Below, piece after piece: positions 26,366-34,771 of a stretch of DNA of 64,000 nucleotides. The stretch spans positions 124,001 through 188,000 of the forward strand of contig CAVPQU010000015.1 of NCBI GenBank assembly GCA_963707665.1, written 5' to 3'. Each line of letters opens with the position of its first letter. Within the stretch, counting starts at the first letter, position 1. Source of the DNA: DATJCV01 sp963707665. GTDB taxonomy: Bacteria > Pseudomonadota > Gammaproteobacteria > Burkholderiales > Burkholderiaceae_D. The translations under genes and the position numbers were made by a program. The notes below the pieces were generated by a model that was not told the origin of the DNA, ran no database searches, and saw only the letters and a program-made list of their open reading frames with translations.

Positions 26366-26553
26366 ATGAAGCCGTTTCCCGGCTGGCGCCGCTCGCCGCT
26401 GGCCTATGCCTGACGTCACCGCTGCTGCCAAGCGGCGGCACGGCGATTGGCGCCGGCATCACGGTGGGCAAGGCGGCAGTTGGCACCGCGGTCATGGCGG
26501 CCAAGGGTGGCACCGGCCTAATGATCGGCAGTGCCGACGATGACTTCCATTAA
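26366..26553 (+). pseudogene. Possible small exported protein, frame uncertain
   Basis: From about 26425 one plus-strand frame reads CLTSPLLPSGGTAIGAG and continues through a Gly/Ala/Val-rich stretch to SADDDFH and a stop at 26553. A start codon (ATG 26366, MKPF) is in a different frame; a net one-base loss or two-base gain within the first ~60 bases would join them and give a signal-peptide-like N-terminus. Tiny Gly/Ala-rich exported proteins or lipoproteins with an acidic tail exist, but I cannot name a family. No ribosome-binding site is clear. Confidence 0.3.
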
Positions 26554-26570
26554 AACATCGGCATTATAGG

Positions 26571-26628
26571 GAGTATGCCTTAAATCACTGCCTTTTCTGG
26601 CGCGGACAGGTCGGCTCCAAAAATACTC
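26571..26628. repeat. GAGTAT element 4, inverted type (half-sites 52 bp apart)
   Basis: GGGAGTATGCC on the left (GAGTAT at 26571) is answered by AAAAATACTC on the right (ATACTC at 26623). The interior TAAATCACTGCCTTTTCTGG resembles elements 9 and 10 at the same offset. It sits in the convergent gap between the FKBP region and the WS/DGAT gene. Confidence 0.72.
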
Positions 26629-26649
26629 TAAGGTATCAAAAAACGGTGT

Positions 26650-28101
26650 CTACGCGGCCATCAATGCCAGCATCACCAATTTTTCGAACTCCGGTGCAAA
26701 ACGGCGAATGATCTGGTGCGGATCGGGCGCAATCTGGTCGTCGGTAACGATGCCGAACTGGACGCCGCCGTTGTAGCTGAGGATCGAGACGCCGACGCCG
26801 ATGTCGCCCGACTGCGGCACCCAGAACATGATCTGGTCGAGCCGGCTGCCAGCCAGGTAAAGCGGCGCTTGCGGCCCCGGCACATTGCTCATGACCGCGG
26901 TGGCCTTGCGCGCGAAGTAATTCTGGATTTCGTTTTGCATCTGTTTCGGCGTCGCTCCCAGCACGCCGAGCAGGGCCATCGCCACCAGCGCCTGATAGCC
27001 CCCTTTCAATTCATCCATGCGACGCCGCACTTCACGCAAGCGCCCCAGTGGATCTTCCAGTCCCACCGGCAGCACCAGCGGCACCAGGCCGAAGGCATTG
27101 CCAAGCTTTTGCGCGCCCCCCGATTTGCGCAAATTGACCGGAATCATCGCCCTCAATGCGCAATCCGGCGCCACCGCATCGCCCTTGTCGCGCAAATAGG
27201 CGCCGATCGCGCCAGCCACGCAAGCCATCAGCACATCATTGACCGATGCCCCCAGCGCGTGGCCGATCGCCTTGATTTCAGCCAGCGGCAACGGCTCGCT
27301 CCAGGCCACGTGCTTGATGCCTTGCGGCTTGCCCTTCAGGCGGGTGCGGGAGTCGTCCGCCATCAATGCCAGGCGGGTGGCATCCTGCGTCAGGCGGGTG
27401 GTGGCGTGCCCGACCTCAGTAAAGCGGGCCATGAATTTTTGCGGATCGACCAGCATCCACAGGTACTTGCTCCACACCAGGCTGGACAGGTTGATGGCCT
27501 TGATCGTGGTGCGGGTCACCGGCTGCATCATTTGCAACCACGGATTTTCCGCGGCCAGCTGTGCCAGGCGCGCGCTCTGTGGCGCCGCTCGCGGCGGCGC
27601 GTCAGCCGCGCTGTCGAACATCGACAGCAGCACGCCGACCAGCGCAATGCCATCGGCGATGCAGTGATGAATGCGGATGATCACGGCCTGCCGGATGCGG
27701 CCGTCGGCGCCGATGCAATTGTCCACCACCTGCATCTGCCACAGCGGCAGCTTCGGGTCCAGCGGCGTTGCCGACAAGCGCGCCACCAGCTGCTCCAGCG
27801 CCGCCTTGTTGTCCGGTTGCGCTTTCTTCAGGCGGCTGTGCAGGATGTGCTGGTCGAGGTCGACCTCTTGCTCCTGCCACCAGCTGGCGCCAAATTCGTG
27901 CACGACCCGGCTGCGGAAGCGCTGGTATGGCAGCAGGCGCTCGGTCATGGTCTGACGGAAACGGCCAATATCCATCGGCCGCTCGAACATCAGCACCGCC
28001 ACGATCATCATCAGGTTGGAGGGCGAATCCATGCGCAGCCAGGCGGTATCGACGGTCGACATTTTCTCGCGATACGAGGGTGGCGAAACGGCTGGCGGCA
28101 T
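26650..28101 (-). CDS. Wax ester synthase / diacylglycerol acyltransferase (WS/DGAT)
   Basis: WS/DGAT joins an acyl-CoA to a fatty alcohol or diacylglycerol, making wax esters or triacylglycerol as storage lipid at the membrane. The catalytic motif HHCIADG is near residue 150 of 483. Other family blocks are STVDTAWLRMDSPSNLMMIV near the start, ASVNDVLMACVAGAIGAYL near 285, and NVPGPQAPLYLAGSRL near 405. The start could be at 28101 or at the Met before STVDTAW (28062). It is divergent from the acyl-CoA-binding protein gene, an apt neighbour because acyl-CoA is its substrate. Confidence 0.93.
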   Translation of the reverse strand: MPPAVSPPSYREKMSTVDTAWLRMDSPSNLMMIVAVLMFERPMDIGRFRQTMTERLLPYQRFRSRVVHEFGASWWQEQEVDLDQHILHSRLKKAQPDNKAALEQLVARLSATPLDPKLPLWQMQVVDNCIGADGRIRQAVIIRIHHCIADGIALVGVLLSMFDSAADAPPRAAPQSARLAQLAAENPWLQMMQPVTRTTIKAINLSSLVWSKYLWMLVDPQKFMARFTEVGHATTRLTQDATRLALMADDSRTRLKGKPQGIKHVAWSEPLPLAEIKAIGHALGASVNDVLMACVAGAIGAYLRDKGDAVAPDCALRAMIPVNLRKSGGAQKLGNAFGLVPLVLPVGLEDPLGRLREVRRRMDELKGGYQALVAMALLGVLGATPKQMQNEIQNYFARKATAVMSNVPGPQAPLYLAGSRLDQIMFWVPQSGDIGVGVSILSYNGGVQFGIVTDDQIAPDPHQIIRRFAPEFEKLVMLALMAA

Positions 28102-28241
28102 CGAATATCTCCTCTAGTCCCGCACTGTCAGGGATGATTTTTGTGTGCTATGTTGGCGTCGCGCGTGATGCATTTGACATGCTCGCCGGATTTTTCAGCA
28201 CACTATCACAGCAACCTCTTTTGATCCATCTGGAGAAAACC

Positions 28242-28496
28242 ATGACCCTGCAAGCAGAATTCGATCAAGCCCTGGCCGATTCCAAGAACCTGCCGGAACG
28301 TCCGGACAACATGACCCTGCTGAGGATTTACGCACTGTTCAAGCAGGCCACCAGCGGCAATGCCGATGGCAAGCGCCCCGGCATGACCGACATGGTCGGT
28401 CGCGCCAAGTGGGATGCATGGAAAATGCAGGAAGGCTTGTCGAAGGACCAGGCGATGCAGCAATACATCGACCTGATCAGCGAATTGAAAGGCTGA
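28242..28496 (+). CDS. Acyl-CoA-binding protein (ACBP)
   Basis: An 84-residue four-helix protein that binds long-chain acyl-CoA in the cytoplasm and hands it to lipid enzymes. The family core is plain: LLRIYALFKQATSGNADGKRP followed by GMTDMVGRAKWDAWKMQEGLS, with the Tyr, Lys and Trp residues that contact CoA. A ribosome-binding site (GGAG) lies 8 bases before the ATG. It is divergent from the WS/DGAT gene and 140 bases away, which suggests a shared role in storage lipid synthesis. ACBP is common in eukaryotes and occurs in a minority of bacteria. Confidence 0.95.
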   Translation: MTLQAEFDQALADSKNLPERPDNMTLLRIYALFKQATSGNADGKRPGMTDMVGRAKWDAWKMQEGLSKDQAMQQYIDLISELKG

Positions 28497-28535
28497 CACC
28501 GGCGCGCGAACAGCGCCGTCCGCCACGGATGGCGC

Positions 28536-28826
28536 TCAAGCTTTGGCGCTGAATACCTTCTTCATGTTTTTTTCTATTTGCGCCGAAATTTTCGGCGCAA
28601 ACGCCTTCAGTAAAAATCCCAGCGTAATCTCCAGTTGCGCCTGTTTGTCATGCAGGGCCAGCGTGCCGGATACGCCGCTGCGCTTGAAGAACAGAACGTT
28701 GCCCTCCCACTCCGTCACCAAGTCGTATTCCTCGACCAGTTGATCGACCACTTTCTGTGCCGCTGCGCGGGCCTTCTTCTGGCTTAACTTGTGGGTCTGG
28801 CTGATGGAGATATCGGGCACGATCAA
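28536..28826 (-). CDS. Polyhydroxyalkanoic acid system family protein
   Basis: A small (96-residue) protein of the PHA granule-associated/regulatory family: PDISISQTHKLSQKKARAAAQ at the start, then VTEWEGNVLFFKRSGVSGTLAL and a Lys-rich end. Its exact role is unknown. The apparent start is TTG at 28826, whose last two bases begin the stop TGA of the upstream dehydrogenase gene; a GTG two codons further is an alternative. Coupling to that gene is therefore likely. A PHA depolymerase gene lies about 9 kb away. Confidence 0.82.
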   Translation of the reverse strand: MIVPDISISQTHKLSQKKARAAAQKVVDQLVEEYDLVTEWEGNVLFFKRSGVSGTLALHDKQAQLEITLGFLLKAFAPKISAQIEKNMKKVFSAKA

Positions 28827-29808
28827 GCTCCTGGCAGGGCTTCCGGGTTTAACAGATTCGGCGGCGTGGCACCGGCGAGCGCGGCAATCAGGTTAGCCGC
28901 AGCGCAATCGGCCATGGCGCGCCGTGTCGGCTCCGAGGCGCTGGCGATATGCGGCGTCAGCACCACGTTCGACAGGCTGAGGAAATCCGGGATGCAAGCG
29001 CCGGCTCGTTCTCGAACACGTCCAGCCCGGCCGCCGCGATGCGCCGCGCCCGCAGCGCCGCAATCAGCGCGGCGTCATCGACGATGCCGCCGCGGGCAAT
29101 ATTGACCAGCGTGGCGCCCGGCTTCATCAAGGCCAATTCGGCGGCGCCGATGGTGTGGTGCGACTCAGGCGAATACGGCAGCACCAGCATCACGTGATCG
29201 GCGTCGCGCAACAGTTGCTGCTTGCTGACGTATTGCGCATCATTGCAGCGCGCTTCCAGCTCCGGCGCCAGGCGCGAGCGATTGTGATACAGCACCTGCA
29301 TGTCGAAACCGAGCGAGCGGCGGGCAATGGCCTGGCCGATGCGCCCCATGCCAATGATGCCCAGTGTCGAGCCATGCACGTCGGCGCCGAGGAAGGCGTC
29401 ATAACGCCATTGTTTCCAGTGGCCGGCGCGCAGCCAGTGCTCTGCCTCGGTCACGCGGCGCGCCGTTGCCATCAGCAGCGCCCAGCCGAAATCGGCGGTG
29501 GTCTGGTTCAGTACATCGGGGGTGTTGGTTACCAGGATGCCGGCGCGGGTGGCGGCGGCAAGATCGATATTGTTGTAGCCGACCGCCATGTTGCAAACCG
29601 CCTTCAGGCGGGTGCCGGCGCCGATCAACTCCGCCGTCACGCGCTCGCTGCCGGTGGCCAGCAAGCCGTCCTTGTCGCGCAATTTCTGCTGCAGCTCGGC
29701 AGCGGAAAACACGCGGTCGTCCTGGTTCGATTCGACCTCGAAATGCGCGGCAAGCCGCTCGAGAACCTCGGGAAAGATTGCACGTGCGATCAAAATTCGC
29801 GGTTTCAT
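28823..29808 (-). pseudogene. D-2-hydroxyacid dehydrogenase (GhrB-like), broken near the C-terminus
   Basis: An NAD(P)-dependent reductase of glyoxylate or hydroxypyruvate type, 327 residues when repaired. The Rossmann motif LGIIGMGRIGQAIARR is near residue 148, and NIARGGIVDDAALIAAL near 230. After GLDVFENEPAL the frame is lost; the other frame continues HPDFLSLSNVVLTPHIASAS, which holds the catalytic His. Removing one base near 28996 and one near 28990 (or adding one base) restores it. The 3' end overlaps the PHA-system gene. The break is probably a sequence error, because the rest is fully conserved. Confidence 0.82.
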
Positions 29809-29822
29809 TGAAGCGCCCCCTA

Positions 29823-31226
29823 TCAAAAGAAAATGAAGGTCATGACAATAAACAACGGGATCAGGATCGCGCATGACCAGCCCATGTAGCCGAAGAAAGA
29901 CGGCATCTTGATGCCGCGGTCCTCGGCGATCGCTTTCACCATCAGGTTCGGCGCATTGCCGATGTAGCTGTTGGCACCCATGAAGACGGCGCCGCAGGAA
30001 ATCGCCGCCAGCGTCGGCCCCAGCCTGGTCATCAGCACCGCGGCATCGCCGCCGGCGCTATTGAAGAACACCAGGTAGGTCGGCGCATTGTCGAGGAACG
30101 AGGACAAGATGCCGGTAGCCCAGAAATACATGGCGTTGATCGGCTGGCCGCTGGCATCGGTGACGGCATTGACAATCGGCGCAAAAGCGCCGGCCTGGCC
30201 GGCGCGCAGCATCGCGATCACCGGAATGATGGTAATGAAAATGCCGGCGAACAGCTTGGCGACTTCCTGGATCGGCCCCCAGGCAAACTCGTTGCCCTGG
30301 TGCGCAATGGCCGGGGTAAGCTTCAGCGAAACCAGAACAACGCCGATCAGCGCCACGTCGCGCACCAGGTTTTGCCACTCGACGGCGGTCCCCAGTACGG
30401 TAAAAGCGATGCCACCCCGCCAGATGCCGCTCATCAGCACCAGGCCGATGATGATCGCCAGCAGGATGAAGTTGACCTTGCCTTCAAAGCGCAGCTTCGA
30501 ATCCGGCGTCGGATCCAGCGCGGGCGGCAGTATCTCTTCGCGCTTGTGATAGTAGTGGCTGTCCAGCAGAAAGAAGATGATCAGCAGCGCGCTGCATACG
30601 AAGAGCGTTTCGGGAAAAATATTCTGCACGGTCCAGAAGAAGTCGACGCCTTTCAGAAACCCCAGGAACAGCGGCGGGTCGCCCAGCGGCGTCAGCGAGC
30701 CGCCGGCGTTGGCCACCAGGAAGATGAAAAACACGACGATATGGGCGGCATGCTTACGGTTGTCGTTGGCGCGAATCAGTGGCCGGATCATCAGCATCGC
30801 CGCGCCGGTGGTGCCCATGAAGCTGGCCAGCACGGTGCCGATCGCCAGGATGCCGGTATTCAGGGCGGGCGTGCCGTGCAGGTTGCCGCGCACGCAAATG
30901 CCGCCGGCCACCACGAACAGCGCAGTCACCAGCATGATGAACGGGAAATACTCGGCGGCGAACGCGTGCATCGCGCCGCCGGCTGCGGTGCCGGCGCCGA
31001 ACAGCCAGGCGCACGGCAACAGGAACGCCAGCGCCCAGGCCGCGCTCAGCTTGCCGAAATGATGATGCCAGAAGGTCGGCGTCAGCAGCGGGCACAGCGC
31101 GATCGATAGCAGCAGGCCGACGAACGGCAAGGCCCACCAGCCGGACAACTGGCTGCCATCCAGTTCCGACGCGCCGCACCATAGCGGCACTGCGGCCAGC
31201 AGGCCGACCAGGAATTTCGCTGCCAA
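29823..31226 (-). CDS. NhaD-like sodium/proton antiporter or related ion transporter
   Basis: An inner-membrane transporter of 467 residues with about 12 hydrophobic helices. The motif NAGGSLTPLGDPPLFLGFLKG near residue 190 and SSFLDNAPTYLVFFN near 385 are typical of the NhaD / ion transporter superfamily. The coupling ion is inferred. The start is a TTG at 31226, 7 bases after GGGAGA, followed by a hydrophobic stretch (KFLVGLLAAVPLWCGASE) that reads as a signal or first helix; the upstream residues in the longer frame look non-coding. It ends 14 bases before the dehydrogenase start, so both may be one transcript. Confidence 0.85.
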   Translation of the reverse strand: MAAKFLVGLLAAVPLWCGASELDGSQLSGWWALPFVGLLLSIALCPLLTPTFWHHHFGKLSAAWALAFLLPCAWLFGAGTAAGGAMHAFAAEYFPFIMLVTALFVVAGGICVRGNLHGTPALNTGILAIGTVLASFMGTTGAAMLMIRPLIRANDNRKHAAHIVVFFIFLVANAGGSLTPLGDPPLFLGFLKGVDFFWTVQNIFPETLFVCSALLIIFFLLDSHYYHKREEILPPALDPTPDSKLRFEGKVNFILLAIIIGLVLMSGIWRGGIAFTVLGTAVEWQNLVRDVALIGVVLVSLKLTPAIAHQGNEFAWGPIQEVAKLFAGIFITIIPVIAMLRAGQAGAFAPIVNAVTDASGQPINAMYFWATGILSSFLDNAPTYLVFFNSAGGDAAVLMTRLGPTLAAISCGAVFMGANSYIGNAPNLMVKAIAEDRGIKMPSFFGYMGWSCAILIPLFIVMTFIFF

Positions 31227-31314
31227 TATTGTTTCTCCCCGACTATTGATTATTCTAGTGGCGCGTATTTTAGCCCGATTCAGGGAGCCGAAACCGGGCC
31301 GGCGCCAGTGCGGC

Positions 31315-32493
31315 TCAGCGTGGCTTGATGGCAAATACCTGACGCAGATAAGCGACGTAGGCGCGGTCGTCGCACATATCCTTGGCCGGGTTATCCGACA
31401 GCTTGGCCACCGGCTGGCCGTTGCAGCGAATCATCTTGATGACGATTTGCAACGGTTCCGAACCGAGGTCATTGGTCAGGTTGGTGCCGACCCCGAACGC
31501 CATCTGCGCCCGTCCGCGAAAGCGCAAATACAGGGCGACCACGCGCTCGAAATCCAGGCTGTCGGAAAACACCAGCGTCTTGCGGGATGAATCGATCCGG
31601 TGGCTCTGGTAATGCGCGATCAGGCGCTCGCCCCACTCGAACGGGTCGCCAGAATCATGCCGGGCGCCATCGAACAGCTTGCAGAAATACAGGTCGAAGT
31701 CGCGCAAAAAGGCGTCCAGCCCGTAGATATCCGACAGTGCAATGCCGAGATCGCCCCGATATTCGCGCGCCCACACTTCAAAGCCATAGGTTTGCGAATC
31801 GCGCAATCGCGGCCCCAGCGCCTGGCAGGCTTGCAAATATTCGTGCGCCATGGTGCCGAGCGGGGTCAAGCCGTGCTGCCAGGCCGACAGCACGTTCGAG
31901 GTGCCGGCGAAATTGGCGCTGAACTGCTGTTTCAGCGTGGCGATCACCTCCTCATGCCAGGTTCGTGAAAAGCGCCGGCGTGTGCCGTAATCGGCAATCT
32001 GGCAGCCGGCCAGTTCCGGGTTGTCGGCGATCATCCGCATTTTGTGCTGCAGGCGGCGCCGGCCCTCGGCAAAATCCGGCACCGGCTGGCGGGCGCGGAA
32101 GTAGATTTCATTGACGATTGCCAGCAACGGCACTTCAAACAGGATCGTGTGCAGCCACGGCCCCTGCACCAGGATCTCGATTTCGCCATTGCCGGCAGCG
32201 GCCGGCTCGACCGTCAGGTATTTCCGGTTCAACTGGAACAGGCCGAGGAAGTCGATGAAATCGTTCTTGATGAAGCGCAGGCTGGCCAGATAGTCCAGTT
32301 CTTCGGCACGAAAGCGCAACTGGCACAAGGCATCGATCTCGCTGCGAATCTGGTCCAGATACGGCGTCAGGTCGATCCCCGGCGTGCGGCATTTGAAGCG
32401 ATAGGCGACCTGGGCGGCCGGAAAATGATGCAGAACCACCTGCATCATGGTGAATTTGTACAGGTCGGTATCCAGCAGGGAGGTGATGATCAT
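31315..32493 (-). CDS. pncB: Nicotinate phosphoribosyltransferase
   Basis: PncB salvages nicotinate into NAD by joining it to phosphoribosyl pyrophosphate with ATP hydrolysis. The 392-residue product matches the family end to end: SLLDTDLYKFTMMQVVLHHFP at the start, FRCRT-like KFKCRTPG near residue 33, ADYGTRRRFSRTWHEEV near 165 with the phosphorylated His region, GTSNVLSAWQHGLTPLGTMAHE near 196, and ARHDSGDPFEWGERLI near 280. It is divergent from fdxA across a 225-base gap that holds one GAGTAT half-element. Confidence 0.96.
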   Translation of the reverse strand: MIITSLLDTDLYKFTMMQVVLHHFPAAQVAYRFKCRTPGIDLTPYLDQIRSEIDALCQLRFRAEELDYLASLRFIKNDFIDFLGLFQLNRKYLTVEPAAAGNGEIEILVQGPWLHTILFEVPLLAIVNEIYFRARQPVPDFAEGRRRLQHKMRMIADNPELAGCQIADYGTRRRFSRTWHEEVIATLKQQFSANFAGTSNVLSAWQHGLTPLGTMAHEYLQACQALGPRLRDSQTYGFEVWAREYRGDLGIALSDIYGLDAFLRDFDLYFCKLFDGARHDSGDPFEWGERLIAHYQSHRIDSSRKTLVFSDSLDFERVVALYLRFRGRAQMAFGVGTNLTNDLGSEPLQIVIKMIRCNGQPVAKLSDNPAKDMCDDRAYVAYLRQVFAIKPR

Positions 32494-32616
32494 GGCGCCG
32501 CACGTGTGGGAATGTGCTCCATCTTAAGCCGGGTCAAGGCAAGTGTGCAGGGCCGCAAGTCTGCGCCAGGGCGACCGGCGACATGCCACGCTTGTCATTC
32601 ACCCGGTTTGGCGGAA

Positions 32617-32629
32617 GGAGTATATTGCC
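32617..32629 (+). repeat. GAGTAT element 5, single half-site only
   Basis: GGAGTATATTGCC followed by TTAAAATAC matches the arm of the other elements, but no partner half-site is found 52 or 53 bp on either side. It may be a decayed copy. It lies between the divergent pncB and fdxA genes, so it could also be part of a promoter region. Confidence 0.5.
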
Positions 32630-32718
32630 TTAAAATACAAGGCTTTGCGGCCGATTGCAGATATCCATCGATGCTGCCCGACGCGCCGCCGTTTCAGGAT
32701 TTTTCCCATAGGATTTTT

Positions 32719-33042
32719 ATGACTCACGTTGTGACCGAATCGTGCATCCGCTGCCGTTATACCGACTGCGTCGATGTGTGTCCGGTGGACTGTTTCCGCG
32801 AAGGTCCGAATTTTCTGACGATTGACCCGGACGAGTGCATCGATTGTGCGGTCTGCGTCGCCGAATGTCCGGTCAACGCGATTTATGCCGAAGAGGACGT
32901 GCCGGCCGACCAGCAGCAATTCATCAAGCTGAATGCCGAACTGGCGCGCAACTGGCCGCCCATCACCAAGACGCACGAACCGCTGCCGGACGCCGAAGAC
33001 TGGAAAGACGTGCAGGACAAGCTGCAACATCTGCAGCGTTGA
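32719..33042 (+). CDS. fdxA: Ferredoxin FdxA (7Fe-8S type)
   Basis: A 107-residue soluble electron carrier. The N-terminal half has the cysteine patterns of one 3Fe-4S and one 4Fe-4S cluster: CIRCRYTDCVDVCPVDCF near residue 9 and CIDCAVCVAECPVNAI near residue 40. The C-terminal tail is the acidic extension usual for FdxA. The ferredoxin reductase gene follows 100 bases downstream on the same strand and may supply its electrons from NADPH. Confidence 0.94.
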   Translation: MTHVVTESCIRCRYTDCVDVCPVDCFREGPNFLTIDPDECIDCAVCVAECPVNAIYAEEDVPADQQQFIKLNAELARNWPPITKTHEPLPDAEDWKDVQDKLQHLQR

Positions 33043-33145
33043 CGCCAGCTGCGACCGCAACGCCGCGGCGCCATGCCGCCATGCGCGGCCGTGCCTTCGC
33101 CCCAATTTTTGCCCGACACCCATGAAACAGGAACTAGAGAGTCGT

Positions 33146-34252
33146 ATGGAACCCAGCGCCGCGCTTGACGCCGCCCCCTTCTCCACCGAGCACCATGGCA
33201 CTGCCAGCGACCAGGCGCCAATCGAAACCGATGCCGTGATCATCGGCGCCGGCCCGGTCGGGCTGTTCCAGGTATTCGAGCTGGGCCTGCTGGAGATCAA
33301 GGCGCACGTGATCGATTCGCTGCCGATGGTCGGCGGCCAGTGCGTCGAACTGTATCCGGACAAGCCGATCTACGACATTCCGGCAGTACCGGTATGCACC
33401 GGCCAGGAATTGACCGACAACCTGCTCAAGCAAATCGCGCCATTTCAGCCGACCTTCCATCTGGGCCAGGAAGTATCCGTGGTAGAGCGCCGCGACGACG
33501 GCCGCTTCAATCTGGAAACCTCGGCCGGCGTGCGCTTCATCAGCAAGACCATTTTCATCGCCGCCGGCGTCGGTTCGTTCCAGGCGCGGCCGTTGAAAGT
33601 GGAAGGCATCGAGCGCTTCGCCGACCAGCAACTGTACTATCGGGTCAAGGACCCAGCGCGCTTTCACGGCAAGCACCTGGTGATTTGCGGCGGCGGCGAT
33701 TCGGCGCTGGACTGGACGCTGGACCTGGTCGGCAAGGCGGAATCGGTGGTGCTGGTGCATCGACGCGAGGAATTTCGCGCGGCGCCGGCATCGGTCGCCA
33801 AGATGAAGGCCTTGTGCGACAACTATCACATGCAGTTGCTGATCGGCCAGGTTACCGGCTTTGAAGCGCAAGACGAGCAGCTGAAGGAAATCAAGATCAC
33901 GGCCGCGGACGGCGTCACGCGGCGCCTGCCGCTGGACCACCTGCTGGTGTTTTTCGGCCTCTCGCCAAAACTGGGGCCGATTGCCGAATGGGGTCTGGAT
34001 ATCGAACGGCGTCAGTTGAAAGTCGATACCGAAAAATTCGAAACCAACATCCCCGGCATTTTCGCGGTCGGCGATATCAATACCTATCCGGGCAAGAAAA
34101 AGCTGATCCTGTCAGGCTTTCACGAAGCGGCACTGGCCGCCTTCGGCGCCGCCCCGTACATTTTCCCCGACAAGAAAATTCACATGCAATACACCACCAC
34201 CTCACCCAAGCTGCACAAAATTCTGGGTGTGGAAAGCCCGGTATTTGATTAA
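33146..34252 (+). CDS. Ferredoxin--NADP(+) reductase, thioredoxin-reductase-like type
   Basis: A 368-residue flavoprotein that exchanges electrons between NADPH and ferredoxin or flavodoxin. It has the FAD motif AVIIGAGPVGLFQVFELGLL near residue 32 and the NADPH motif HLVICGGGDSALDWTLDL near 180, and no CxxC redox pair, which separates it from thioredoxin reductase. GIFAVGDINTYPGKKKLILSG near 305 is the FAD-binding end. I start at MEPSAALD (33146), which has GAGAG before it; an upstream in-frame ATG at 33122 is possible. Its partner is probably FdxA just upstream. Confidence 0.9.
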   Translation: MEPSAALDAAPFSTEHHGTASDQAPIETDAVIIGAGPVGLFQVFELGLLEIKAHVIDSLPMVGGQCVELYPDKPIYDIPAVPVCTGQELTDNLLKQIAPFQPTFHLGQEVSVVERRDDGRFNLETSAGVRFISKTIFIAAGVGSFQARPLKVEGIERFADQQLYYRVKDPARFHGKHLVICGGGDSALDWTLDLVGKAESVVLVHRREEFRAAPASVAKMKALCDNYHMQLLIGQVTGFEAQDEQLKEIKITAADGVTRRLPLDHLLVFFGLSPKLGPIAEWGLDIERRQLKVDTEKFETNIPGIFAVGDINTYPGKKKLILSGFHEAALAAFGAAPYIFPDKKIHMQYTTTSPKLHKILGVESPVFD

Positions 34253-34620
34253 GCAGGCTTGCTTACTGCAGGCTTTGATGCCGGCCGTATCACGGTCAGG
34301 AATTCGGCATTTCAAGGCATATTCCGATTTTTACGGCTCTGCCGTAGTGAGTTACTGAAATCATCGGCAGCGCTCGAAAATCAGATACTCCATGCTATGG
34401 CGGCTGATTACGGGTATGTATGTTTGAATTATTTAACATACTCCTCAATCACTATCCAGTTCGTGGGTTCACGACGCGACCAACTGGCAGAAACGGCATG
34501 GCGGTCGCTGCGTCAACACTGGCAACACCTTGCAAGCACTGAATGCCGTGTAGCCACTTTGTCGGCTTATGCCAAAGCTTGTCAGCCAGCACTGCCGGTT
34601 TTGACCTAAAATTTGTCTTT
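34253..34620. other. 368-base gap ahead of the TPP riboswitch; no gene seen
   Basis: A 116-codon plus-strand frame here shows no family features and has no ribosome-binding site. The gap contains GAGTAT element 6 and should contain the promoter of the riboswitch-TonB receptor transcript, which I cannot place. Confidence 0.4.
34385..34443 (-). repeat. GAGTAT element 6, direct type (half-sites 53 bp apart)
   Basis: On the minus strand GAGTAT occurs at 34443-34438 and 34390-34385. The centre has CCCG at the same offset as elements 1, 3 and 7. The plus-strand arm AACATACTCCTCA is identical to that of element 3. Confidence 0.7.
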
Positions 34621-34702
34621 CGCTAGGGGTCCTGGAACGATAGCGTTTCGGGTGAGAAATACCCTCTGAACCTGATCTGGATAATGCCAGCGCAGGGAAG
34701 CG
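34621..34702 (+). promoter_or_regulatory. TPP riboswitch (THI element)
   Basis: The conserved thiamine-pyrophosphate aptamer is recognisable: AGGGGTCC after the P1 strand CGCT (34621), the pyrimidine-sensor motif GGGTGAGA, ACCC, then GAACCTGATCTGGATAAT and GCCAGCGCAGGGAA, closed by AGCG (34699-34702). These are the invariant blocks of the class, with one change (CTGAGA reads GTGAGA). It lies 70 bases upstream of the TonB receptor start, so that gene should respond to thiamine status. Confidence 0.93.
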
Positions 34703-34742
34703 CGACCAGTTTCCCCTGTTTGCTGCTGTCCTGCGCTTTTTT
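34689..34742 (+). terminator. Intrinsic terminator in the riboswitch expression platform
   Basis: AGCGCAGG (34689-34696) pairs with CCTGCGCT (34730-34737), followed by a run of T to 34742. Its left arm is part of the conserved aptamer, so forming the terminator and the folded aptamer compete. A second smaller hairpin, GGGC/GCCC (34744-34755), follows before the start codon. The regulatory logic cannot be read with certainty. Confidence 0.7.
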
Positions 34743-34771
34743 CGGGCTTTCGCCCACGGGATGCAGCCAAC

